Below are positions 43,518 through 51,898 of a stretch of DNA of 64,000 nucleotides, in pieces. The notes beneath the pieces were generated by a model. That model saw nothing but the letters and a program-made list of their open reading frames with translations, was not told where the DNA came from and ran no database searches. Position 1 is the first letter of the stretch. Each line of letters begins with the position of its first letter. Origin of the DNA: Roseateles hydrophilus (GTDB lineage: Bacteria; Pseudomonadota; Gammaproteobacteria; Burkholderiales; Burkholderiaceae_C); the NCBI RefSeq assembly GCF_026712245.1, contig NZ_JAPPUY010000004.1:248001-312000 (forward strand), read 5' to 3'. The position numbers and the translations under genes are program-made.

Positions 43518-43536
43518 TTGGCGGAGGCTGAGCGCC

Positions 43537-44490
43537 TCAGCCCAGCGACAAGCGCGCACGTGCGGCGAGGTACTCACGCTTGAAGCGCGCCACCAACTCG
43601 CCAGCGGGCTGTACCGCCTTGATGGCACCAATGCCCTGACCGCTGCCCCAGATGTCCTTCCAGGCCTTGGCCGCGCCGCCACCGAAGTTCATCTTGCTGG
43701 GGTCGCTCTCGGGCAGGTTGTCCGGGTCCAGGCCGGCAGCCACCACCGAGCCGCGCAGGTAGTTGCCATGCACGCCGGTGAAGAGATTGCTGTAGACGAT
43801 GTCATCGCTGTTGCTGGCCACGATCATCTGCTTGTAGTCGTCGCTGGCGCGGGCCTCGTCGGTGGCGATGAAGGCCGAGCCGATGTAGGCCAGGTCCGCA
43901 CCGCAGGCCTGCGCCGCCAGGATGGCGTCGCCCGACGCGATGGAGCCCGACAGCGCCAGCGGGCCGTCGAACCACTCGCGGATTTCCTGGATCAACGCGA
44001 ACGGGCTCTTCACGCCCGCATGGCCGCCCGCACCTGCTGCCACGGCGATCAGGCCGTCGGCGCCCTTCTCGATGGCCTTCTTGGCGAACTTGTTGTTGAT
44101 GACGTCGTGCAGCACGATGCCGCCCCAGGCGTGCACGGCCTGGTTCACGTCTTCACGCGCGCCGAGGCTGGTGATGATGATGGGCACCTTGTATTTGGCG
44201 CACACCGCCATGTCGTGCTCAAGCCGCTCGTTGCTCTTGTGCACGATCTGGTTGATCGCGAACGGCGCAGCCGGCTTGTCGGGGTTGGCCTTGTTGTAGA
44301 CCGCCAGTTCGGTGGTGATCTCGTTCAGCCACTCGTCCAGCAGTTCGGCCGGGCGCGCGTTCAGCGCCGGCATGGAGCCGACGACGCCGGCCTTGCACTG
44401 TGCAATGACGAGCTTGGGGTTGCTGATGATGAACAGCGGCGAGCCGATGACGGGCAGCGGCAGGTTTTTCAGGATGTCGGGCAAAGCCAA
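43537..44490 (-). CDS. Nitronate monooxygenase-like FMN enzyme (2-nitropropane dioxygenase family)
   Basis: A 317-residue FMN TIM-barrel. The N-terminal LPLPVIGSPLFIISNPKLV and the phosphate-binding AAGAGGHAGVKSPFALIQE and SGSIASGDAILAAQACGAD motifs mark the family. Actual substrates vary; family members oxidise nitronates, and others may act as enoyl reductases. It lies 13 nt downstream of the acyl-CoA dehydrogenase, which suggests a lipid-related role here. Confidence 0.9.
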   Translation of the reverse strand: MALPDILKNLPLPVIGSPLFIISNPKLVIAQCKAGVVGSMPALNARPAELLDEWLNEITTELAVYNKANPDKPAAPFAINQIVHKSNERLEHDMAVCAKYKVPIIITSLGAREDVNQAVHAWGGIVLHDVINNKFAKKAIEKGADGLIAVAAGAGGHAGVKSPFALIQEIREWFDGPLALSGSIASGDAILAAQACGADLAYIGSAFIATDEARASDDYKQMIVASNSDDIVYSNLFTGVHGNYLRGSVVAAGLDPDNLPESDPSKMNFGGGAAKAWKDIWGSGQGIGAIKAVQPAGELVARFKREYLAARARLSLG

Positions 44491-44503
44491 GGGGATGTCT
44501 CCG

Positions 44504-46291
44504 TCAGAAAGCTTCGAGGCTCAGTTCGGTCACGCTGTCGGCGCCGTCGACGATGGCGCTGCGCAGCGCGCCGGTGCGCGGCAGGATGTGCTCGGCATAG
44601 AAGCGCGCGGTGGCAATCTTGGCCTCCATGAACGGCTTGTCAGTCGCCAACATGTCTTCGGCCACAAGCAGCGCGCGGGCGAGCTGCCAGCCGGCGACCA
44701 GATTGCCCGCCAACATCAGGTAGGGCACCGAGCCGGCATAGGCAGCGTTGGGGTTGGCCTTGGCCGAGCCGGCGATGAAGTCCACCACCGCCAGGTAGTC
44801 CTCACGCGAAGCCCGCAGCGCCCTCAGCACGGCGCGCGCTGCCGCGCTGTCGCGCTGGGCGAGTTGGCCTTCGGTGAGCTCGATCTGACCCGCGATGGCG
44901 CGCGCCAACTGGCCGCCGTCGCGCGCTGTCTTGCGGCCGACAAGGTCGTTGGCCTGGATGGCGGTCGTGCCTTCGTAGATGGTCAGGATCTTGGCGTCAC
45001 GGTAGTACTGGGCCGCGCCGGTCTCCTCGATGAAGCCCATGCCGCCATGCACCTGCACGCCGAGCGACGTGACCTCCAGGCTCATCTCGGTGCTGTAGCC
45101 CTTCACCAGCGGCACCATGAACTCGTAGAACGCGGCGTTCTGCTTGCGGGCGTCGGCGTCCGGGTGATGATGGGCGGCATCGAACGCAGCGGCGGCCGTG
45201 CTGGCCATCGCGCGGCAACCTTCCGTCAGCGCGCGCATCGTCATCAGCATGCGACGCACGTCCGGGTGGTGAATGATCGCGGCGCTGCCGGGCTTGGAGC
45301 CGTCCACGGGGCGGGACTGCACGCGGTCCTTCGCGTAGCCCACGGCCTTCTGGTAGGCGCGGTCAGCGATGCCGATGCCCTGCACGCCCACGCCGTAGCG
45401 GGCCGCGTTCATCATGATGAACATGTACTCCAGGCCACGGTTCTCTTCACCGATCAGCTGCCCGATGGCGCCGCCGTGGTCGCCGAACTGCAGCACCGCA
45501 GTGGGGCTGGCCTTGATGCCCATCTTGTGCTCGATGGACACGCAGTGCGCATCGTTGCGCGCGCCCAAGCTGCCGTCGGCATTCACCAGGAACTTCGGCA
45601 CGATGAACAGGCTGATGCCCTTCACGCCCTCCGGCGCGCCGGCCACACGGGCCAGCACGAGGTGGACGATGTTCTCGGCCATGTCGTGCTCACCGTAGGT
45701 GATGAAGATCTTGGTGCCGAAGATCTTGTAGGTGCCGTCGGCTTGAGGCTCGGCGCGCGTGCGCACCAGGGCCAGATCCGAGCCGGCCTGCGGCTCGGTC
45801 AGGTTCATCGTGCCAGTCCACGAGCCGTCCAGCAGCTTGGGGATGAAGACGGCCTTCTGCTCATCGCTGCCCGCGGTCAGCAGCGCCTCAACGGCACCGT
45901 CCGTCAGCAGCGGGCACAGCGCGAAGCTCATGTTGGCCGCTTGCAGCATCTCGTTGCAGGCTGCGCCAATGGTCTTGGGCGCGCCCTGGCCACCAAAGTC
46001 GGCCGGGTGCTGCAAGCCCTGCCAGCCGCCTTCGGCATAGGCACGGAAAGCCTCCTTGAAACCCGGCGTCGTCGTGACCTGGCCGTCCTTCCAGCTCGAC
46101 GGGTTTTTGTCGCCCTCCCAATTCAGCGGCGCGATGACGTCCTGCGTCAGCTTGGCGCACTCCTCCAGCACGGCGCCAGCGGTGTCCAGGCCGAAATCCG
46201 CAAACGCGGGAATCTGTTGCGTCAGCGTCTCCAGACCGGCGAGGTGCTGGATGTTGAAAAGCATGTCCTTGACGGGGGCTTGGTAACTCAT
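44504..46291 (-). CDS. Acyl-CoA dehydrogenase, 595-residue C-terminally extended type
   Basis: FAD enzyme that introduces the trans-2 double bond in acyl-CoA and passes electrons to ETF. It begins MSYQAPVKDMLFNIQHLAGL. It has LTEPQAGSDLALVRT, the FAD-site segment KIFITYGEHDM and VQVHGGMGFIEETGAAQYYRDAKI, plus a C-terminal extension typical of the long AcdA-like class. The chain-length preference is not readable. It lies downstream of etfBA; a terminator-like hairpin in between suggests partial attenuation. Confidence 0.94.
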   Translation of the reverse strand: MSYQAPVKDMLFNIQHLAGLETLTQQIPAFADFGLDTAGAVLEECAKLTQDVIAPLNWEGDKNPSSWKDGQVTTTPGFKEAFRAYAEGGWQGLQHPADFGGQGAPKTIGAACNEMLQAANMSFALCPLLTDGAVEALLTAGSDEQKAVFIPKLLDGSWTGTMNLTEPQAGSDLALVRTRAEPQADGTYKIFGTKIFITYGEHDMAENIVHLVLARVAGAPEGVKGISLFIVPKFLVNADGSLGARNDAHCVSIEHKMGIKASPTAVLQFGDHGGAIGQLIGEENRGLEYMFIMMNAARYGVGVQGIGIADRAYQKAVGYAKDRVQSRPVDGSKPGSAAIIHHPDVRRMLMTMRALTEGCRAMASTAAAAFDAAHHHPDADARKQNAAFYEFMVPLVKGYSTEMSLEVTSLGVQVHGGMGFIEETGAAQYYRDAKILTIYEGTTAIQANDLVGRKTARDGGQLARAIAGQIELTEGQLAQRDSAAARAVLRALRASREDYLAVVDFIAGSAKANPNAAYAGSVPYLMLAGNLVAGWQLARALLVAEDMLATDKPFMEAKIATARFYAEHILPRTGALRSAIVDGADSVTELSLEAF

Positions 46292-46311
46292 TTGTTCCTC
46301 CTGGAGGCGAC

Positions 46312-46346
46312 AAAAAGGGCGCCGCGACGTGTCGGTCGGGGCGCCC
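46312..46346 (-). terminator. Terminator-like hairpin between etfA and the acyl-CoA dehydrogenase gene
   Basis: Minus-strand stem GGGCGCC / GGCGCCC followed by a T5 run, 21 bp upstream of the acyl-CoA dehydrogenase start. It probably ends or attenuates the etfBA transcript. Confidence 0.75.
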
Positions 46347-46367
46347 AGCAGTGACAGTTCGGCGGGT

Positions 46368-47300
46368 TTACAGCTGGGACACCAGTTCCGGCACGGCCGT
46401 GAACAGGTCGGCCTCCAGGCCGTAGTCGGCCACCGAGAAGATCGGGGCTTCCGCGTCCTTGTTGATGGCCACGATGACCTTGGAGTCCTTCATGCCCGCC
46501 AGATGCTGAATGGCGCCAGAGATGCCGGCGGCCACGTACAACTGCGGCGCAACGATCTTGCCGGTCTGGCCGACCTGCCAGTCGTTGGGCGCGTAGCCAG
46601 CGTCGACCGCAGCGCGCGAGGCACCCAGCGCGGCGCCGAGCTTGTCGGCCAGCGGCGTCAGCACTTCCATGAACTTCTCGCTCGAACCCAGCGCACGGCC
46701 GCCCGACACGATGATCTTGGCGGCGGTCAGCTCGGGGCGGTCGCTCTTCGTCACCTCACGGCCGACGAAGCTGCTCTTGCCGCTGTCGGCAGCCGCAGCG
46801 GCGGATTCCACGGCGGCAGAGCCTCCGGTGGCGGCGGCCGGGTCGAAGCCGGTCGTGCGCACGGTGATGACTTTCACGGCATCGGTGCTCTGCACGGTGG
46901 CGATGGCGTTGCCGGCGTAGATCGGGCGCTCGAAGGTGTCAGCGCTGACAACCTTGGTGATGTCGCTGATCTGGCCCACGTCCAGCAGGGCCGCCACGCG
47001 CGGCGCGACGTTCTTGCCCGAGGCGGTGGCCGGGAACAGGATGTGGCTGTAGCCCGAAGCCAGCGCGATCACTTGCGCGGCCACGTTCTCGGCCAGGCCT
47101 TCGGCCAGCGAGGCGGCGTCGGCATGCAGCACCTTGGCGACGCCAGCGATCTGCGCAGCAGCCGCAGCGGCGGCACCAGCGTTGTGGCCGGCCACCAGCA
47201 CATGCACATCGCCACCCAGAGCGGCAGCGGCGGTGACGGTGTTCAGCGTGGCGCCCTTGATCGAGGCGTTGTCGTGTTCGGCAATGACGAGTACGGTCAT
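46368..47300 (-). CDS. etfA: Electron transfer flavoprotein alpha subunit
   Basis: Binds FAD and relays electrons from acyl-CoA dehydrogenases to ETF-ubiquinone oxidoreductase. It has 310 residues. The C-terminal FAD domain has VSGGRALGSSEKFM, GAALGASRAAVDAGYAPND, QVGQTGKIVAPQLYVA and VAINKDAEAPIFSVADY. It lies 24 nt downstream of etfB. Confidence 0.97.
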   Translation of the reverse strand: MTVLVIAEHDNASIKGATLNTVTAAAALGGDVHVLVAGHNAGAAAAAAAQIAGVAKVLHADAASLAEGLAENVAAQVIALASGYSHILFPATASGKNVAPRVAALLDVGQISDITKVVSADTFERPIYAGNAIATVQSTDAVKVITVRTTGFDPAAATGGSAAVESAAAAADSGKSSFVGREVTKSDRPELTAAKIIVSGGRALGSSEKFMEVLTPLADKLGAALGASRAAVDAGYAPNDWQVGQTGKIVAPQLYVAAGISGAIQHLAGMKDSKVIVAINKDAEAPIFSVADYGLEADLFTAVPELVSQL

Positions 47301-47324
47301 GTCAAAGTCTCCAGAGTCTGTGCG

Positions 47325-48074
47325 TTAGATGACCTTGGCTTCGGTCTTCAGCTTGGCCACCAGGGCAGCAACGTCGGCCACCTTCACACCAGCACCGCGC
47401 TTGGGCGGCTCACTGACCTTCAGCGTCTTGATGCGCGGCGCCACGTCCACGCCCAGGTCGGCCGGCTTCACCGTTTCCAGCGGCTTCTTCTTCGCCTTCA
47501 TGATGTTGGGCAGCGTCACGTAACGCGGCTCGTTCAGGCGCAGGTCGGTCGTCACCACGGCGGGCAGGCTCAGCGACACCGTTTCCAGGCCGCCGTCCAC
47601 CTCACGCGTCACGTTGACCTTGTCGCCGGCCACTTCCACCTTGGATGCGAACGTGCCTTGCGGCAGGCCCGCCAGCGCGGCCAGCATCTGACCGGTCTGG
47701 TTGCAGTCGTCGTCGATGGCCTGCTTGCCCAGGATCACCAGGCCCGGCTGCTCCTTGTCCACCAGCGCCTTCAGCAGCTTGGCGACGGCCAGCGGCTGCA
47801 GTTCGGCGTCGGTCTCGACGAGGATGGCGCGGTCGGCGCCGATGGCCATCGCCGTGCGCAGCGTTTCCTGGCACTGCGTGACGCCGCAGGACACGGCGAT
47901 CACCTCCGTGACGGCACCCTCTTCCTTCAGGCGCACGGCCTCTTCGACGGCGATCTCGTCGAAGGGGTTCATCGACATCTTGACGTTGGCGATATCAACG
48001 CCCGTGCCGTCGCTCTTCACGCGCACCTTGACGTTGTAGTCCACGACACGTTTGACAGGGACCAAGACCTTCAT
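47325..48074 (-). CDS. etfB: Electron transfer flavoprotein beta subunit
   Basis: Small ETF subunit with AMP. It has 249 residues, [19 protein letters not shown] at the N-terminus and the ETF-beta signature near [27 protein letters not shown]. It is the first gene of the etfB-etfA-dehydrogenase-monooxygenase cluster and is divergent from murI. Confidence 0.97.
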   Translation of the reverse strand: MKVLVPVKRVVDYNVKVRVKSDGTGVDIANVKMSMNPFDEIAVEEAVRLKEEGAVTEVIAVSCGVTQCQETLRTAMAIGADRAILVETDAELQPLAVAKLLKALVDKEQPGLVILGKQAIDDDCNQTGQMLAALAGLPQGTFASKVEVAGDKVNVTREVDGGLETVSLSLPAVVTTDLRLNEPRYVTLPNIMKAKKKPLETVKPADLGVDVAPRIKTLKVSEPPKRGAGVKVADVAALVAKLKTEAKVI

Positions 48075-48092
48075 CGAAAACTCCAGCTCGAA

Positions 48093-48108
48093 TTGACGTA
48101 AACGTTAA
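48093..48108. promoter_or_regulatory. LiuR-like operator upstream of etfB
   Basis: TTGACGTAAACGTTAA, 18 bp before the etfB start, resembles the TTTACGTAAACGTAAA type sites of MerR-family regulators of branched-chain or fatty acid catabolism (LiuR). Inference from consensus memory only; no regulator gene is present in the window. Confidence 0.45.
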
Positions 48109-48248
48109 TCGGATTCTACGGGGCGCTCCGGGCGGAGCCGTGCAGAAAAAAGCACGATCGTTCGATTCTAGCCATGGCGCCAGCGGCGTCGAGCGTAGTC
48201 TTTTTGGAGAGGCCTCTCGAATCCGTGAAGCTAGACTGCTTTTTGCCC

Positions 48249-49052
48249 ATGCAGACAGACTTCCCCACCCGCCGCGAGATTGGCGTTTTCGACTCCGGCG
48301 TCGGCGGCTTCACGGTGCTGCGCGAGCTGCGCGCCCTGATCCCCGGCGCCCGCCTGCGCTACCTGGCCGACACGGCCTACGCCCCTTACGGCCCCCGCAC
48401 GCCAGACGACATCCGCGCCCGCAGCGTCGCGATCACCGAGCACCTCATCGCGCAAGGGGCCAGCCTCATCGTGATTGCCTGCAACACCGCGACGGCCCAC
48501 GCCATCGAAGCCCTGCGCGCCCGCTGGCCCGCGGTGCCCTTCGTTGGCACCGAGCCCGGCATCAAGCCGGCGGTTGCGGCCTCACGCAATGGGCGCATCG
48601 GCCTGCTGGCCACGGACGCCACGGCGGCGAGTGCAAGGTTGCATGCGCTGATCGAACGCCATGCGAGCGACCATCAGGTCGTCGTCCAAGGCTGCCCGGG
48701 CATCGTCGACCACATCGAAGCCGGCGACCTCGACAGCCCTGCGCTGCGCGCGCTGGTCCAGCGCTACTGCGCGCCACTGCGCGCCGCGGGCGTCGACACC
48801 GCGCTGCTGGGCTGCACGCACTACCCGCTGATCGAGCCCCTGTGGCACGAGGCGCTCGGTGCAGACGTGCAGTTGCTGCGCATCGAGACAGCCGTCGCCC
48901 GCAGGGCCGCGGACTTGTGGCAGCCAGACGCCGGACCGCCTGTGCTGAACATCGACACCAGCGGCGACCCGGCCGCGCTGCGCGGCTGGATTGAGCACGT
49001 GCTGGACTGGCGCGCGCCGGATGTGCGCCGCTGGCCGGCGGCGGCCGGCTGA
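48249..49052 (+). CDS. murI: Glutamate racemase
   Basis: Makes D-glutamate for peptidoglycan by a two-base cysteine mechanism. The start MQTDFPTRREIGVFDSGVGG gives 267 residues; a longer frame upstream lacks homology. Catalytic Cys78 (IACNTATAHA) and Cys189 (LGCTHYPLIEP) are both present. It reads away from etfB. Confidence 0.96.
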   Translation: MQTDFPTRREIGVFDSGVGGFTVLRELRALIPGARLRYLADTAYAPYGPRTPDDIRARSVAITEHLIAQGASLIVIACNTATAHAIEALRARWPAVPFVGTEPGIKPAVAASRNGRIGLLATDATAASARLHALIERHASDHQVVVQGCPGIVDHIEAGDLDSPALRALVQRYCAPLRAAGVDTALLGCTHYPLIEPLWHEALGADVQLLRIETAVARRAADLWQPDAGPPVLNIDTSGDPAALRGWIEHVLDWRAPDVRRWPAAAG

Positions 49053-49095
49053 ACTCGGCGCTCAAGTCAGCGCAGAGACGGCCGATAGCGGACGA

Positions 49096-49311
49096 ATGAA
49101 CATCGCCAATTCCGCCAGCGTCACCGCGGTCGTGAACAGCGCCTCCAACGGTGAACCCGGCACCGTCCAGGCCGCCGTCAGCATGCGGGTGCTCAAGCAG
49201 GCCCTGCAGACGCAAGCCGAAGGCGCCGTTGCGCTGCTGAACGCCCTGCCCCAGCAGCCCGCACTGGCCACTCAGGGCAACCTCGGGCGCCATGTGAACA
49301 CGTTCGCCTGA
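49096..49311 (+). CDS. YjfB-like small protein
   Basis: A 71-residue protein (MNIANSASVTAVVNS...) with a helical AVSMRVLKQALQTQAEGAVALLNAL block, matching the YjfB/putative motility protein family in size and pattern. Function unknown. It is the last chromosomal gene before the mobile element and ends 31 bp before the displaced tRNA-Leu 3' end. Confidence 0.75.
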   Translation: MNIANSASVTAVVNSASNGEPGTVQAAVSMRVLKQALQTQAEGAVALLNALPQQPALATQGNLGRHVNTFA

Positions 49312-49342
49312 CACTGGCCTCCCGGCCAATTCGGCGCAACGA

Positions 49343-49358
49343 TGGTGCGCGGGACGGG
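49343..49358 (-). other. Displaced 3' end of the split tRNA-Leu(UAA); left attachment junction
   Basis: On the minus strand this reads CCCGTCCCGCGCACCA: the 3' half of a T-stem (CCCGT), a 7-nt acceptor strand CCCGCGC, discriminator A and CCA. It is exactly what tRNA-Leu(UAA) at 55233-55310 lacks: CCCGCGC pairs with its 5' GCGCGGG and CCCGT with its ACGGG. Bases 49353-49358 (GACGGG on plus) are the 6-bp sequence shared by both junctions. Confidence 0.92.
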
Positions 49359-49370
49359 TACTAGCATCTT
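49359..49370 (+). repeat. Left terminal inverted repeat of the element
   Basis: TACTAGCATCTT; matches the reverse complement of the right end (TACCAGCACCTT) at 10 of 12 positions. In a circular form the two would flank GACGGG as GCTGGTA-GACGGG-TACTAGC, a typical tyrosine recombinase crossover site with two inverted binding arms. Confidence 0.8.
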
Positions 49371-49378
49371 GCAAAAAG

Positions 49379-49477
49379 ATGGACAGACGCCCGGCTGGCA
49401 AATTCAATGACTTAGCGCAGCCCGCGCTGTCCATCGTTTGAACTAAAAAATGGACACGCAATAGCTAGCTTGTCCAT
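49379..49477. repeat. Left subterminal ATGGACA/TGTCCAT repeats
   Basis: Four copies of one heptamer in alternating orientation: ATGGACA 49379-49385, TGTCCAT 49428-49434, ATGGACA 49450-49456, TGTCCAT 49471-49477. They are probably arm-type binding sites for a recombinase or the coiled-coil protein. The 110 bp that follow hold one hairpin (CCCCTGC TTC GCAGGGG, 49527-49543) and no gene. Confidence 0.75.
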
Positions 49478-49587
49478 TCCTACAGCGGTAGTTCGTCGCA
49501 TGTCGTCGCGCGGGCCAACCGCGCGCCCCCTGCTTCGCAGGGGCAAGCGACCGATGCTCCTCTACAGGGGGCATATTCGGCCTACAC

Positions 49588-49965
49588 CTATTGTCTTGAA
49601 GAATCTTTGCCGCCCGGCAAGGCGACGATTTTGCCAGCGGTATATGCCGCCAACTGAGCCTTTAGCGTATATATCTCATCGATAAGATTTATTTCGCGCT
49701 CAATAGACTCATCAAGCAGCTGACGCAACGTCTTCTTTTCATCACGCAATTGGACGAGCTTCGCCTCGGGCTGCGCCCGCTTTGCTACCTGCTCAGCGGC
49801 GGCTTCGTCAATGGCTTTAATAAGCTCTTCGAAAACCGGTCGAGACCGCTTGATTGAACCCTTTTTATTACCGGCCTCAATAGCAACAGTGTCGTTATTG
49901 ATTTTCGCGCCGCGCTTCTTCAGACGCTCCAGCGCTTCGAAGTAGGCAACAATTGCGTCAGACAT
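49588..49965 (-). CDS. TnpC-like HTH/coiled-coil accessory protein of the element
   Basis: A 125-residue protein starting MSDAIVAYFEALERLKKRG. Residues 10-50 resemble a small helix-turn-helix (INNDTVAIEAGNKKGSIKRS), and about 65-110 form a charged coiled coil (LVQLRDEKKTLRQLLDES...EIYTLKAQLAAY). It overlaps the upstream recombinase gene by 8 nt. Size, position after the recombinases and layout match TnpC of Tn554-type elements, which modulates direction and efficiency of transposition. The homology is suggested by pattern only. A longer frame with 43 extra residues reaches back into the recombinase gene and is rejected. Confidence 0.8.
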   Translation of the reverse strand: MSDAIVAYFEALERLKKRGAKINNDTVAIEAGNKKGSIKRSRPVFEELIKAIDEAAAEQVAKRAQPEAKLVQLRDEKKTLRQLLDESIEREINLIDEIYTLKAQLAAYTAGKIVALPGGKDSSRQ

Positions 49966-51898
49966 GCTTAGGTGCCTCGTTAAGTCGGTCTTTGGCGCGC
50001 AGAAGAACAGACAGGTTGGCGGCCTCGAGTCGATGCTCCACCGAACCAGGCGAAGTTGTCGCCAGCGCTGAAACGACAACCTGCTGCGACTCAATTACGT
50101 GCGATAAGCGCTTTCCGAAAACAACCAGATTTTTGCAGTTTGATTCAAGACAATCATACGGTATAGGTTCCAACGGACTTGATTTGCACTGCTCCGTCGC
50201 AGTGCAGCCGCCAAGAGGCGTTTCCCGATAGGCAAGTTCACCTCTGCGAAAAAGTTCCAAGCCATGCGCTCGAGAATAGACAGATACAGGTGAAGATTTG
50301 ACCTTCTCGCTTCTAGCCCAAGCCGACGCTCCGCCAAATACCTCATCATCGTTCAAGAGAAGGCCTAAGACGTAGCCGAAGTAACTTGATTCCGCTTTAG
50401 CCGAGTTCCATTCGTGCGAAAAGTGTTCTGAATCAAAAACTAAAGATGCCGCATTTTGAAATCCGGCAGAGTAATACAGCGTCATCTCCTCAGTGATGTG
50501 CTGTAGCTGGCCTTTAAGCGACGGCAAGGTCACCATACCACTTCGATGAGCATAAACGGCTAGCGCACGACGAAATTGATGGGTTCGCAGCGGCCAATGT
50601 TTGCCAACGCTAATTCCGCTCAACTCCCAATCTCGACCTAGCTGCATCGTGGTCAGCTCGGAGAGGTCCGCTTCATCGACAATGGGACACCTGTCAGCAA
50701 GCAACTCCCAGTAGTCTTTCCATTTACTAGAAATTCGTTTATATCCTGATTCGGTACCGCAAAAGAGCAGCGGATAGCGCGAATCTTCTCGGGGCGCCCG
50801 TCCAAACGAATCAACCGCCTTAGCAATTGCTTGTGCAGCGATGACAGCCCTTCGGCCAATATCGTTAGTTACCCAAGAAGTTTCTTTAAGTTCACCGCTC
50901 TCCAGCTTATACGTGAATCCTTTAACAATCCAATGAACCCTCCCTTCGTGTTCAAAGGAAGTAAGACATTCACGCGGCAAGTTAAGGGCTTCACCGACAC
51001 GCATCCCGGTGAAAGCCATTACTAGTGCGATTAGCGTGACTTGCTGTTCTACGACTTTTCCGCGCAGAAAGTTTAATCGACTTGCCCCGGACGGTTCGAA
51101 ACCGATGCGATTAAGCAGAGGCAGTATCCCGTCCAACGCCTCCCGGCGGCGTTTAGCTGCGGCCGACCTCGCGATATCACTAGGTAGGGACGCATGAAAC
51201 AATTTAGTCTCAATAAGGGCTTTAGCTATCTCGCCATCAGAATGCTCGATTGCTTCTAGGTTCGCTATTAGCAGGCCTAAGACGCCAGAATATATGCGCG
51301 ACGGCATTAGTGGCGTCTGCTGAAACTGTTTGCCCTGGGCCCGTAATCTTGAGATTTCGTCGCGCACAGCGTGCAAATCAAACGCAACGTTAAAGAGCTT
51401 GCGATTTCGATAGAGCACTTTCAAAAGTGCACTGGAGAACTTAAGTTCGTTGAGGTTGCCGGGGTCGATGTTTTCGGCGACCAACTGGGGGCTACTCAAA
51501 AGGTCAAATAGTGAGACTCCCAGTTTATAGCTCCGAGACGCCCACCTTTGAATTACGATATTACCGCCATATATCGTGCCAAAAGCAAGCGGTACGCCGC
51601 TAGCTGACTGATATGCCCACAGCAGAGCCTTACTTTGCAGCCTGATTCGCAAGGCCAGTTCATCCGCACGCTGGAAGTGCGCATGCTCGTGTTGAGGAAC
51701 GGCTTGGTTTGTCGGGGCGTGATGGATGCGTTTACTGTGGTTTTTTGAGACCGAAGAGTAGTCCCACACGTCATCTTTGAAACGAGATAACGGCGCCCCA
51801 TTCCGGTCCCATGTAACGGCGGTCTCTGGAGGGAAGTATTCTGGAAGGTTGACATCATCGTCCCCCGCGCTAATCGAAACTTCCAGCCTGTTATTCAT
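49958..51898 (-). CDS. Tyrosine recombinase, third of the trio (catalytically complete)
   Basis: A 646-residue protein with an intact tyrosine recombinase active site: Arg300 (FTGMRVGEAL), His440-x2-Arg443 (RTHQFRRAL), His467 (QLQHITEEM) and Tyr476 (TLYYSAG), with the usual His-9-Tyr spacing. The N-terminal 280 residues are helical and unrecognised. The C-terminus has four Cys (Cys565, 571, 583, 588) that may bind zinc, as in the second protein. It overlaps the preceding gene by 4 nt (ATGA) and the next by 8 nt. It probably performs strand exchange at the tRNA-Leu target together with the first recombinase. Confidence 0.88.
   Translation of the reverse strand: MNNRLEVSISAGDDDVNLPEYFPPETAVTWDRNGAPLSRFKDDVWDYSSVSKNHSKRIHHAPTNQAVPQHEHAHFQRADELALRIRLQSKALLWAYQSASGVPLAFGTIYGGNIVIQRWASRSYKLGVSLFDLLSSPQLVAENIDPGNLNELKFSSALLKVLYRNRKLFNVAFDLHAVRDEISRLRAQGKQFQQTPLMPSRIYSGVLGLLIANLEAIEHSDGEIAKALIETKLFHASLPSDIARSAAAKRRREALDGILPLLNRIGFEPSGASRLNFLRGKVVEQQVTLIALVMAFTGMRVGEALNLPRECLTSFEHEGRVHWIVKGFTYKLESGELKETSWVTNDIGRRAVIAAQAIAKAVDSFGRAPREDSRYPLLFCGTESGYKRISSKWKDYWELLADRCPIVDEADLSELTTMQLGRDWELSGISVGKHWPLRTHQFRRALAVYAHRSGMVTLPSLKGQLQHITEEMTLYYSAGFQNAASLVFDSEHFSHEWNSAKAESSYFGYVLGLLLNDDEVFGGASAWARSEKVKSSPVSVYSRAHGLELFRRGELAYRETPLGGCTATEQCKSSPLEPIPYDCLESNCKNLVVFGKRLSHVIESQQVVVSALATTSPGSVEHRLEAANLSVLLRAKDRLNEAPKHV

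Noticed and set aside
48562-49461. A minus-strand frame of 299 codons across murI and the element boundary.
   Set aside because: It is antisense to murI with both catalytic cysteines and crosses the tRNA junction, so it cannot be an old gene.
49527-49543. CCCCTGC/GCAGGGG hairpin after the coiled-coil gene as a terminator.
   Set aside because: No T-run on either side; kept only as a note within the repeat entry.
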